Source of the DNA: Flavobacteriaceae bacterium
GTDB taxonomy: Bacteria; Bacteroidota; Bacteroidia; Flavobacteriales; Flavobacteriaceae
Assembly: GCA_015493405.1 (NCBI GenBank)
Contig: WGDF01000179.1
Span: 1-9,440, forward strand
DNA: 9,440 bases
Direction: 5' to 3'
The notes beneath the pieces were generated by a model. The model was given only the letters and a program-made list of their open reading frames with translations, was not told the origin of the DNA and searched no databases. Position numbers and translations under genes: made by a program. This document shows positions 1-5,697 of the stretch, piece after piece (position 1 is the stretch's first letter; the number at the start of each line of letters is the position of its first letter).

Positions 1-555
1 GCCCGCTTTAAACGGAAATTGCGGTGTTTTTTGTGCAAAAACCAATCCGGCAAAATCGTCTAATTGTGATGTATCACCTTCGGGAATATTTTCCAAAATT
101 ATAACATCATCATTAAAATGGTTAATAGCGACGATAAACCGGTAAAAGCCGTAAGACATTTCGGGAATATTATCTTTTTTGGGTTTGGGTTCAAAATCAA
201 ACGTGTCGAAATATTTGACCGCTTCAAAACCGGTAAACCCGTATAACCCGTTAAACTGCTTGGTTTTACCGGATTGACTGACATTGATTTGTTTGACAAA
301 TGATTTTAAGCCATTTTTGACTGTATCCGGCTCGTTAATTTCCGTTTCTTTATCGTTGATTATCAACGTGTTGTTTTGAATTTTAAACTGTTCCAAACGA
401 CCGGCAACAATAAAAGTAAAACTATTTTTATCGCTGTTGTAGTCGGAACTTTCGAGCAATAAGCTTTCGGGAAACCGGTCACGTATCCGGAGATACACGC
501 CCACGGGCGTGATTAAATCGGCAGGTTTTTCAATGATTTTGGTTTGGTATTTCAT
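1..555 (-). CDS. trpE: Anthranilate synthase component I, N-terminal part (cut by window edge)
   Basis: TrpE makes anthranilate from chorismate with ammonia or with glutamine through TrpG, the first committed step of tryptophan synthesis, in the cytoplasm. The frame is open from the ATG at 555 to the left edge (185 codons), so the catalytic chorismate-binding C-terminal half lies outside. The N-terminal domain is recognisable: TPVGVYLRIRDRFPESLLLE at about residues 16-35, with L33-L34-E35-S36 matching the LLES element that forms the tryptophan feedback site in known TrpE proteins. A later stretch, YGFYRFIVAINHF, also fits the family. Paralogues such as PabB or menaquinone isochorismate synthases are less likely because of the LLES site and the Trp-codon leader peptide upstream (809-865). 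It should be the first structural gene of a trp operon running leftward. It sits about 190 bases beyond an attenuator terminator, with repeat-like DNA between. Confidence 0.93.
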   Translation of the reverse strand, partial: MKYQTKIIEKPADLITPVGVYLRIRDRFPESLLLESSDYNSDKNSFTFIVAGRLEQFKIQNNTLIINDKETEINEPDTVKNGLKSFVKQINVSQSGKTKQFNGLYGFTGFEAVKYFDTFDFEPKPKKDNIPEMSYGFYRFIVAINHFNDDVIILENIPEGDTSQLDDFAGLVFAQKTPQFPFKAG

Positions 556-561
556 GTTGGT

Positions 562-586
562 GGTTATTTGGTTAATCGATTATTTG
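562..586 (-). repeat. 25-bp repeat, copy 1 (upstream of trpE)
   Basis: This sequence matches 9354-9378 at 24 of 25 positions. Read on the minus strand, it is made of two CAAATAACC-like 9-mers separated by seven bases; in this copy the first 9-mer has one change. It ends seven bases before the trpE start codon, so it lies in the translation initiation region. Both copies have the same orientation relative to the minus-strand gene just downstream. It may be a dispersed intergenic repeat or the edge of a larger element; the function is unknown. Confidence 0.7.
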
Positions 587-722
587 AGATTCCTCGTCGT
601 TCTTTCGTCGGGATCGTAATGACAATCTCTGTCATTACGAATGACAGTGAGAAATCTAATTATAAAATTGATTTCTCATCACTTTTACTCCTATGTCATA
701 AAAGCTCTGTCGAAATGACAAG
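586..722. repeat. Palindrome-rich dispersed-repeat-like element in the trp leader
   Basis: This noncoding block between the attenuator and trpE is built from inverted repeats. CGTAATGACA (615-624) and TGTCATTACG (630-639) form a perfect 10-bp hairpin with a 5-base loop. GAGAAATC (649-656) is inverted at 670-677. TGTCAT (694-699) is inverted as ATGACA at 715-720. Words such as TGTCATTTCGACAGAGC (minus strand) and GAGATTCCTCGTCG resemble short intergenic repeats that I recall as widespread in Bacteroidota genomes; this resemblance is from memory and not checked. No transposase is present, so it would be a nonautonomous or decayed element. The outer limits are approximate. It would be transcribed in every trp mRNA that escapes attenuation. 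Confidence 0.55.
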
Positions 723-748
723 CTCAACTTATTATCTATTTCTAAACA

Positions 749-778
749 AAAAAGCTTGCCGGATTCGGCAAGCTTTTT
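749..778 (-). terminator. trp attenuator terminator hairpin
   Basis: This is a perfect 13-bp inverted repeat: AAAAAGCTTGCCG (749-761) and CGGCAAGCTTTTT (766-778) around a 4-base loop. On the minus strand the stem is followed by a T-rich run (TTTTTTGTTT), as expected for a Rho-independent terminator. It starts 30 bases after the trpL stop codon and lies about 190 bases before trpE, so it is placed to stop transcription before the structural genes. The symmetric A and T runs mean it could also work on the plus strand, but no plus-strand gene lies to its left. Confidence 0.85.
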
Positions 779-808
779 GAATATGTTATATGCAAAACAG
801 CGACTCCC

Positions 809-865
809 TTATCCGGTTATGGAACAGGTTAAACGCCACCAAAATTTTGCAACAAATAAATTCAT
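809..865 (-). CDS. trpL: trp operon leader peptide
   Basis: This short ORF encodes 18 residues, MNLFVAKFWWRLTCSITG, with tandem TGG codons at positions 9 and 10 (836-841). Leader peptides of this kind act by translation itself: with little charged tRNA-Trp, the ribosome stalls at the Trp codons and a terminator further down cannot form. Three features support it: a TAnnTTTG promoter 20 bases before the ATG, the terminator hairpin at 749-778, and trpE as the next gene. The AT-rich upstream sequence AGAAAGAA before ATG would suit initiation. The stop codon overlaps a segment (811-816) complementary to the terminator loop, which fits the expected antitermination logic. It is too short for standard gene callers. 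No homologue search was possible, so the call rests on its composition and position. Confidence 0.85.
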   Translation of the reverse strand: MNLFVAKFWWRLTCSITG

Positions 866-884
866 TTCTTTCTATCTTAAAGCA

Positions 885-913
885 CAAATGTATAATTTTT
901 TTTTAAAACTCAA
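885..913 (-). promoter_or_regulatory. Promoter of the trp leader/operon
   Basis: On the minus strand, TTG (913-911) is followed after 18 bases by TACATTTG (892-885), a full match to the Bacteroidota housekeeping promoter pattern TTG-N17-23-TAnnTTTG. Transcription should start near 879, about 14 bases before the trpL ATG. The promoter lies in the 77-base gap between the stop of the outer-membrane gene (943) and trpL. Confidence 0.75.
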
Positions 914-942
914 AAATAAAATAATAAAATTTTATGTTGGTC

Positions 943-1941
943 TTATAATCGCCATTTTAAACCCAAACTGATGAGATGGGTATGACTATTTTTAAATAAT
1001 GGCGTTATATCATAATTGGCATAAATACTCCAATCGCTTCCACCGATTCCTCCTGTTAAACCATAAGCAAAAGCCGGCATCATAAAATCATTTTTAATCA
1101 CTTCATCATGGTCTTGGTTCCGGGCCAAATAAGTTAACTTTTGCTTAGTTGTCAAACGAAATTTGCCGTAGACTCCAGCCGATAAATGTAAGTGACCTCG
1201 TGTGGATTGGGGTAAATTTAATTCTAAACTCAAAGGAAATTTTAACCAGATATGTCGCAATTTGGAAGTTGACAATTGATTTGGATAAGCCACTATTTTA
1301 ACCGTATCATTTTCAACAATATGGTATTTATTATCTGTGGGTTTTAAAGTATGCCAAACAAATGAAAATCCATAAGTTATAAAGGTTTTATGATGCATTA
1401 TATTCGTCTTCCAATCCATCCCCAATTCAAAAAAGCGGGATTGGAGGTAACCATACGGGCTAAATTCAATACTTTGGACTTTATCTCGATCTATGACATT
1501 ATTTAAACCGGTTGCTAAAAATAAAAAAGCATAACTGCGCTTGTTTTTATGGACTTTCCGGTCGTAATACTTTTTGCGGTATAATTTCACGCGCCTAATA
1601 TGGTAAGCGGTTTCGTTGTGAACAATACTATCCATTATATAAGAACCTTTAACGGCATGCTTTAGATCTCCTGTCAATTTATAAACGGTATAATCCAAGT
1701 CTTCAGCATATTGTTTGGCCAATTGTTTTTTTTGCGCTTGCGCTTCCTGTACATTTATTTCCCCTTGTTCTAATTGCCTATTAATTCTATTGAAAGCTTG
1801 TTGAAATTGTGAACTTTTAGCATGCACAATACTATCAATTTGCCGGTTAATCTGAATTAAATGCCGATCCAAATTATGTTGTCCCGACACTTGCTGTATA
1901 AATATTAAACTGTAAATTAAGATATATTTTAAAAATTTCAT
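943..1941 (-). CDS. Exported protein with helical N-terminal part and predicted outer-membrane beta-barrel
   Basis: I do not recognise a named family. The 332-aa product starts with a hydrophobic signal peptide (about residues 1-20, likely cut after VSG before Q21). Residues 25-100 are rich in Q, K, E and R and look helical, possibly coiled coil (for example NRQLEQGEINVQEAQAQKKQ). A basic Tyr-rich stretch (113-135) follows. From about 135 to the end, alternating aromatic and polar residues suggest transmembrane beta-strands, with a final strand HLISLGLKWRL, as in outer-membrane barrels. It is the last gene in the same direction as the sigma-factor cluster. It starts 124 bases after the DUF2807 gene stop, so it may be cotranscribed or have its own promoter; no clear TAnnTTTG box was seen. 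A surface sensor or porin-like role is inference only. Confidence 0.75.
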   Translation of the reverse strand: MKFLKYILIYSLIFIQQVSGQHNLDRHLIQINRQIDSIVHAKSSQFQQAFNRINRQLEQGEINVQEAQAQKKQLAKQYAEDLDYTVYKLTGDLKHAVKGSYIMDSIVHNETAYHIRRVKLYRKKYYDRKVHKNKRSYAFLFLATGLNNVIDRDKVQSIEFSPYGYLQSRFFELGMDWKTNIMHHKTFITYGFSFVWHTLKPTDNKYHIVENDTVKIVAYPNQLSTSKLRHIWLKFPLSLELNLPQSTRGHLHLSAGVYGKFRLTTKQKLTYLARNQDHDEVIKNDFMMPAFAYGLTGGIGGSDWSIYANYDITPLFKNSHTHLISLGLKWRL

Positions 1942-2065
1942 CGTTCTATTTTTTTAAATGATTAACAGATTATTTAATACCAAAAACAACTATTTATTAG
2001 TCCAATAAATCGTTTGTTCCGGCAATTTTCGATATATTTTATAGATTTTTTCTGGTTCTTACGAC

Positions 2066-2788
2066 TTACAAACGCCTGTAATTGACATCGCCACTGCCGA
2101 GTGTCTTTGTTTTCAAATATTGAGGTTCGCCAAAATAATAAATGTCGCCACTACCCAAAATTTTAGCATTTAACCTATGGACGGCACGCAAATAAATATC
2201 GCCTGAACCTATGACTGTAGCCTTAATATCTTGAACAATCAGATCTTGGGCTTTGAGATCACCCGAACCGGTTAAAGCATAATCCGCATCATCAGCTTTT
2301 CCTGACAAATAAATATCGCCTGAGCCTGTTAAATCGACCTCAATATGTGTCACCAAGGTTTTAAAATCCATATTACCCGAGCCTGTCAATGTTAATTTTA
2401 AATTGTGCCAGTTAAAAGCTTTTTCATTGTAAACACTTCCCGAACCAGTCAGTGTAATTTGAGATAAATAATCCGTAGGGACTTCAATCTGCAACTTGGT
2501 ATAGTGCTGTAAATTAAAATCGGGATTAATGCGAATGACCAATTTTGAGCCTTTGGTATAAGTTTCTATAATTTCAAGCAAATTTTGATCAGCTGTAAGG
2601 GTAAGACGTCCCGTTTTACCCGGCACTATTTTGACTCTGAAAGCTCCCGTCACCGTGATTTTGTCAAAATTGCCAATCTGGCGGCTTACAGTTGTTACGT
2701 TACCATCGCCTGAGATTTTCTTTCCCCAAAATTGAGCTTGGGTATAAAAAGTAACCCAAATAAATAAAAGCATTAATATTTTTTTCAT
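2066..2788 (-). CDS. Exported DUF2807 (head GIN domain) protein
   Basis: The 240-aa product has a signal peptide (about 1-18, cut near AQA before Q19) and then the pattern of the DUF2807 'head GIN' family (PF10988), common in Bacteroidota and described as a putative adhesin domain. The hallmark is visible: seven GSG motifs starting at residues 115, 136, 155, 174, 194, 212 and 231, mostly GSGD, spaced 18-21 residues. That spacing fits one turn of a beta-helix or solenoid. The first part (residues 38-105, including FDKITVTGAFRVKIVPG) is the usual opening of the family. No catalytic residues are evident. It should be periplasmic or surface-exposed. It lies 108 bases after the other solenoid gene, in the same direction, so it probably belongs to the ECF sigma-factor operon. 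The biochemical role is unknown. Confidence 0.88.
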   Translation of the reverse strand: MKKILMLLFIWVTFYTQAQFWGKKISGDGNVTTVSRQIGNFDKITVTGAFRVKIVPGKTGRLTLTADQNLLEIIETYTKGSKLVIRINPDFNLQHYTKLQIEVPTDYLSQITLTGSGSVYNEKAFNWHNLKLTLTGSGNMDFKTLVTHIEVDLTGSGDIYLSGKADDADYALTGSGDLKAQDLIVQDIKATVIGSGDIYLRAVHRLNAKILGSGDIYYFGEPQYLKTKTLGSGDVNYRRL

Positions 2789-2896
2789 GATATTTTAAGT
2801 TTTGATTATTTTATGAACGAAACACAGCCAAATTTTGAGTGAACACTTGGCCTTAAAATTGATTATATTCTAATTATTATTGAAACTTTTCGGTGT

Positions 2897-3979
2897 TTAA
2901 TTATTGATTCGGACACAACCATAATCCATATTAATTTTGATTAAAGCCGTTGCCTTTTCATCTTTATAAAAAGCCTTGATTTCTCGATCACCATTATCAA
3001 TGATTTCTCTGTAAATATCCAAATCATTTTGTTTAAAACAACCATAATCTTGTTCCAATTCGAAATGGTAAGGTGCTTTTTCTTCATTATTAATTCTGAT
3101 TGTGGTATAATCACAAGATAAATCGACACGTTCAAAATCGGGCAATAAACCGTTTATTTCGATGGAACCGTAATCTCCGGTAAATTTGACCTTATTAATA
3201 TGACCAAAGGAACGTGTTTGATAATCGCCCGAGCCGTAAACTTCCTTAACGTCTTGAACATGAATACTGCCATAATCATTGTTAAATTTTAGTTGTCGAA
3301 CCGTCTCAATTTTAATGGTGGTATAATCACAATTGAGATCCAAATGATAGGCGGAAGTTATGTTGAGTTTACTGTAATCGGCCTTGATGTCGGCTTGTTT
3401 CACAAAATCGATAGTTGAATGCGAAAAATAATCGGTTACAATATTGTTTTGACGGCTTAACAACTCACCAATCTCAAAACTACCATAATCGGCATTTAGA
3501 TCTAAATTTCCGGTCAGTTTATTCAAATAAATATTACCATAATCATTGCGTATTTTTAGATTCCACTGTTGTGGCATATGCACTTCATAATTAATTTTAA
3601 AATTGGTATTGTGAGAATTGCCCCCGAACATCCAAGAAAACAAATTCCAATTGTAAGATGAGGCTTTATCAAAAATAGTCTGTGCCTTAATTTGCGAACC
3701 ATTCTGTATTATATTGACTTTAATTTTTCTAAACTGCTGTTCAACTGCATCATCATCGTTACCGTCAACGCTAATACGGACTATAATTTCGACTTGTGAT
3801 TGACGGTCGGTTATGATATTGATGTTACCATAAGTATTGTCAATGAAAACCTCACCGGTCTCACCAACTTGAAACGTTCGCTGAATGGTTTTAAGTTTTT
3901 TGAATTTGCCTTCGGGCCGGTGAGAAAACACCAGCAAAGGCAAAATAAATATTAATAATTTAAGCCCTATATTTTTCAT
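2897..3979 (-). CDS. Exported DUF4097-like solenoid protein with D-Y ladder
   Basis: I place the start at the ATG at 3979 rather than at an upstream in-frame ATG at 4063, because 3979 gives a clean signal peptide (MKNIGLKLLIFILPLLVFSH) at the N-terminus. The mature protein (360 aa in total) resembles the DUF4097/putative adhesin group. Its striking feature is a repeating Asp-Tyr pair at residues 146, 164, 183, 201, 218, 235, 252, 269, 290, 311 and 352, often as DYGSI or DYTTI followed by a beta-strand-like I-x-I. The core spacing of 17-19 residues suggests a parallel beta-solenoid. It overlaps the putative anti-sigma gene by 20 bases (3960-3979), which suggests translational coupling. It should be an envelope protein controlled by the sigma factor at 4496-5053; its exact role is unknown. 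Confidence 0.85.
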   Translation of the reverse strand: MKNIGLKLLIFILPLLVFSHRPEGKFKKLKTIQRTFQVGETGEVFIDNTYGNINIITDRQSQVEIIVRISVDGNDDDAVEQQFRKIKVNIIQNGSQIKAQTIFDKASSYNWNLFSWMFGGNSHNTNFKINYEVHMPQQWNLKIRNDYGNIYLNKLTGNLDLNADYGSFEIGELLSRQNNIVTDYFSHSTIDFVKQADIKADYSKLNITSAYHLDLNCDYTTIKIETVRQLKFNNDYGSIHVQDVKEVYGSGDYQTRSFGHINKVKFTGDYGSIEINGLLPDFERVDLSCDYTTIRINNEEKAPYHFELEQDYGCFKQNDLDIYREIIDNGDREIKAFYKDEKATALIKINMDYGCVRINN

Positions 3980-4493
3980 CTTGATAGCTTTTAGAATCCT
4001 TAATTCGTTTAATTTCTTGTTTGACAAACTGTAAAATATCAATACGCTGCTGAAAATTTTCAATCATGGCATTTAAAATATATTTGTCTTGATTAATTTT
4101 ATAGTCTTTAATCAATTGTTGATAAGCTGTTTCCAGTTGATCAATTTGCTTCATAGCATCTTTAAAAACTTTTTGAGTTTCCGGAGTTTCATCTTTTTTT
4201 ATTTGCGATATCTCAGCTTTTATGATTTGAGAGAAATAGCGCTCATTTTCTTGTATTCCAGTATTAACGACCCTTTTTTGTTTTTCAAATTTAAAATATT
4301 GAAAGCCTAAAGTCAGCAGGATGGAAACCGAAGCGGCTATTAAAAGTTTCTTGTAATATTGCTTTAAAAAAGAAGCTTTTTCAGGCGTTTTATGATTTTT
4401 CAATTTGGCCATAAATTGATCTTCATGACCCGATTTTGGTTCATAAACATCAAATTTTGACTTATTTTTTTCTAAAAAATCTTTTAAATTCAT
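3960..4493 (-). CDS. Single-pass membrane protein, probable anti-sigma factor
   Basis: This 177-aa protein has a charged cytoplasmic N-terminus (residues 1-49, including GHEDQFMAKLKNH), one transmembrane segment (about 50-66, LLIAASVSILLTLGFQY), and a long charged periplasmic region (about 80-177), probably coiled coil, rich in K, E, Q and I. It follows the ECF sigma gene by two bases and overlaps the next gene by 20 bases. In Bacteroidota the gene directly after an ECF sigma factor often encodes a membrane anti-sigma factor that holds sigma until an envelope signal arrives. I see no zinc-binding HxxxCxxC motif and no FecR-type domain, so the role is inferred from position and topology. It could instead be a signal-sensing partner of the exported proteins downstream. 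Confidence 0.7.
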   Translation of the reverse strand: MNLKDFLEKNKSKFDVYEPKSGHEDQFMAKLKNHKTPEKASFLKQYYKKLLIAASVSILLTLGFQYFKFEKQKRVVNTGIQENERYFSQIIKAEISQIKKDETPETQKVFKDAMKQIDQLETAYQQLIKDYKINQDKYILNAMIENFQQRIDILQFVKQEIKRIKDSKSYQDEKYRA

Positions 4494-4495
4494 TT

Positions 4496-5053
4496 TTATG
4501 ATTTTATAACTTCTATATAATTTGTTTCTAAAATATATTTCAATTTTTGTTTGGCTCTTGAAACCAATGTCCGAACATTAGCATAAGATAGATTTAAAAT
4601 TTGCATCATTTCTTCATAATCATAGCCCTCTAGAAAATACAGATTAATAGCTAGTTTGTAATTTATTTTTAATTGATCAATCGCTTCTAATAACTGTTCA
4701 ACTTTAAGCTTATCATCCAAAATTTCGATCTCGGTTTCCGATTCAATATGAGATAAATTATCATCAATACATTCAAAATCCTTTTGTTTTCTTAACCAGG
4801 TCAAACTTTCATTAATCACAATCCGTTTGAGCCAAGCCCCGAAAGTTGCTGTTGCTTTATAAGTATGTAATTTATCAAAAGCCTTGATAAAAGCTTCTTG
4901 CATCACATCTTGTGCATCATCAGCATCTCCTACAATACGCCGCGCTGTATTATACATCGCTTTGGCGTAACGTTGATAAACGAGCCGTTGCGCTTTAGGA
5001 TTATTTTGTCTGCAAGCTTTCAGCAGTTGTGTTATGTCGTCTTTTGTCTCCAA
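4496..5053 (-). CDS. ECF-type RNA polymerase sigma factor (sigma-70 family)
   Basis: The 185-aa product has both conserved domains of an extracytoplasmic-function sigma factor. Region 2 (about 20-91) includes DADDAQDVMQEAFIKAF (43-59) and the promoter-melting segment AWLKRIVINESLTWLRKQK (73-91). Region 4 (about 119-175) has a helix-turn-helix at 144-168 (YDYEEMMQILNLSYANVRTL, then VSRAK). There is no extra C-terminal domain. The start is TTG at 5053: an in-frame TAA lies just upstream, and the next Met (residue 33) would remove part of region 2. It directs core RNA polymerase to a small regulon, probably including its own operon. The putative anti-sigma gene starts two bases after its stop. 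A candidate ECF-type promoter lies at 5076-5105. Confidence 0.92.
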   Translation of the reverse strand: METKDDITQLLKACRQNNPKAQRLVYQRYAKAMYNTARRIVGDADDAQDVMQEAFIKAFDKLHTYKATATFGAWLKRIVINESLTWLRKQKDFECIDDNLSHIESETEIEILDDKLKVEQLLEAIDQLKINYKLAINLYFLEGYDYEEMMQILNLSYANVRTLVSRAKQKLKYILETNYIEVIKS

Positions 5054-5075
5054 CCGGTCTTAAACATTATCATCT

Positions 5076-5105
5076 TAAAGATAGTATTTATTTTATTTTG
5101 TTACA
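5076..5105 (-). promoter_or_regulatory. Candidate ECF-dependent promoter of the sigma operon
   Basis: On the minus strand TGTAAC (5105-5100) is followed after 16 bases by TATCTTTA (5083-5076). TGTAAC contains the AAC core common in ECF -35 elements, and the spacing suits a -35/-10 pair. Transcription would start near 5070, some 17 bases before the TTG start. The -10 part also resembles a weak TAnnTTTG box, so housekeeping sigma could use it. TTACA and TGTAA (5101-5113) form a small inverted repeat here. Self-regulation is an inference from this motif and the usual behaviour of ECF operons. Confidence 0.4.
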
Positions 5106-5106
5106 G

Positions 5107-5136
5107 TTTGTAATCTAAATAAAAAAATTATATTTG
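5107..5136 (+). promoter_or_regulatory. Promoter of the divergent small exported-protein gene
   Basis: TTTG (5107-5110) is followed after 18 bases by TATATTTG (5129-5136), a full match to the Bacteroidota TTG-N17-23-TAnnTTTG pattern. Transcription would start near 5142, about 23 bases before the ATG at 5165. Its -33 box abuts the candidate sigma-operon promoter on the other strand, so the two could interfere with or influence each other. Confidence 0.65.
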
Positions 5137-5164
5137 TTCTTATTAACAAAAAAAATAAATTATT

Positions 5165-5626
5165 ATGAAAAGACAAATTTTATTGTGGGCTGTTGCATTT
5201 TTATTCACTTTGAATATGGCTGCCCAAACAGCTTACGAATACAAAATTATTACAACGGTGGAATCTATTGTCCCAATGGGAATCGGTCGTTCGAGAATAG
5301 TTGAGCATAACGTCCCAATGGACTACAAACTCGCTACCAATACCAGAGAAAAAGCCAACCATTTTAAAAATAACAAAACAAAACGTAAAGGTTTAAAAAT
5401 CAGCAGTTTTAATGAAACAAAATTGTTAAATTTTTATACTATGGTCGGTATTAATTTTCAAAATATTGCTTCCAATGATGCTTTGATTTCTTCCAAATTG
5501 ACCGATATGAGTCGGGAAGGCTGGCGTTTGTTTACGGTAGCGAGTGGCGTTGAAAGTGATGCCGGTAAAGGGGATGGTAAAGGTATTTTTATCACCCGTT
5601 ATATTTTTAGAAGACCTTTAAAATAA
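5165..5626 (+). CDS. Small exported protein of unknown function (DUF4177-like pattern)
   Basis: The 153-aa product has a signal peptide (about 1-20, likely cut after MAA before Q21), so it should be periplasmic or outer-membrane associated. The mature part starts YEYKIITTVES and ends with LTDMSREGWRLFTVASG and FITRYIFRRPLK. This order (YEYK at the start, a 'leGWxl' phrase, a closing R-Y-x-F-x-R strand) resembles small DUF4177-like proteins, but an insertion of about 60 residues separates the two ends and I am not sure of the family. A basic stretch (about 62-77, HFKNNKTKRKGLKISS) lies in the middle. It is the only plus-strand gene in the window, 111 bases from the divergent sigma operon, and it ends before a strong bidirectional terminator. 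No catalytic residues are visible. Confidence 0.8.
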   Translation: MKRQILLWAVAFLFTLNMAAQTAYEYKIITTVESIVPMGIGRSRIVEHNVPMDYKLATNTREKANHFKNNKTKRKGLKISSFNETKLLNFYTMVGINFQNIASNDALISSKLTDMSREGWRLFTVASGVESDAGKGDGKGIFITRYIFRRPLK

Positions 5627-5649
5627 AAAATAACATTATATTTATATTT

Positions 5650-5679
5650 AAAAACCACGGAAAGAATTTCGTGGTTTTT
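5650..5679. terminator. Bidirectional Rho-independent terminator
   Basis: This 13-bp stem (5650-5662 with 5667-5679, one G-T wobble) has the loop AGAA. The core is AAAACCACG pairing with CGTGGTTTT. It is flanked by T runs on the plus strand and A runs that become T runs on the minus strand. It lies between the convergent gene ends at 5626 and 5698, so it can serve both the small exported-protein gene and prfC. Confidence 0.88.
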
Positions 5680-5697
5680 TTATGTTTTAAATTAGAG

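Noticed and set aside
544..780. A 78-codon plus-strand ORF across the trp leader
   Set aside because: It runs through the palindromic repeats and the terminator hairpin, has no recognisable protein features, and is antisense to a well-supported leader.
756..971. A 71-codon plus-strand ORF
   Set aside because: It is antisense to trpL, the trp promoter and the end of the barrel gene, and starts inside the terminator stem.
1961..1976. Partial similarity to the 25-bp repeat upstream of the barrel gene
   Set aside because: Only about 12 of 15 AT-rich bases match and the 9-mer pair is missing; expected by chance in such AT-rich DNA.
1992..2010. ATTTATT/AATAAAT inverted repeat after the DUF2807 gene, considered as a terminator
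   Set aside because: The stem is seven A-T pairs only, too weak for a confident Rho-independent terminator.
2820..2860. GCCAA/TTGGC inverted repeat between the two solenoid genes, considered as a terminator or attenuator
   Set aside because: The stem is five base pairs with a long unpaired interior and no T run follows on the minus strand.
3980..4063. Upstream in-frame start (4063) extending the D-Y ladder protein by 28 residues
   Set aside because: It would place a hydrophobic-plus-basic extension before a good signal peptide and enlarge the overlap with the anti-sigma gene from 20 to 104 bases; the ATG at 3979 is more plausible.
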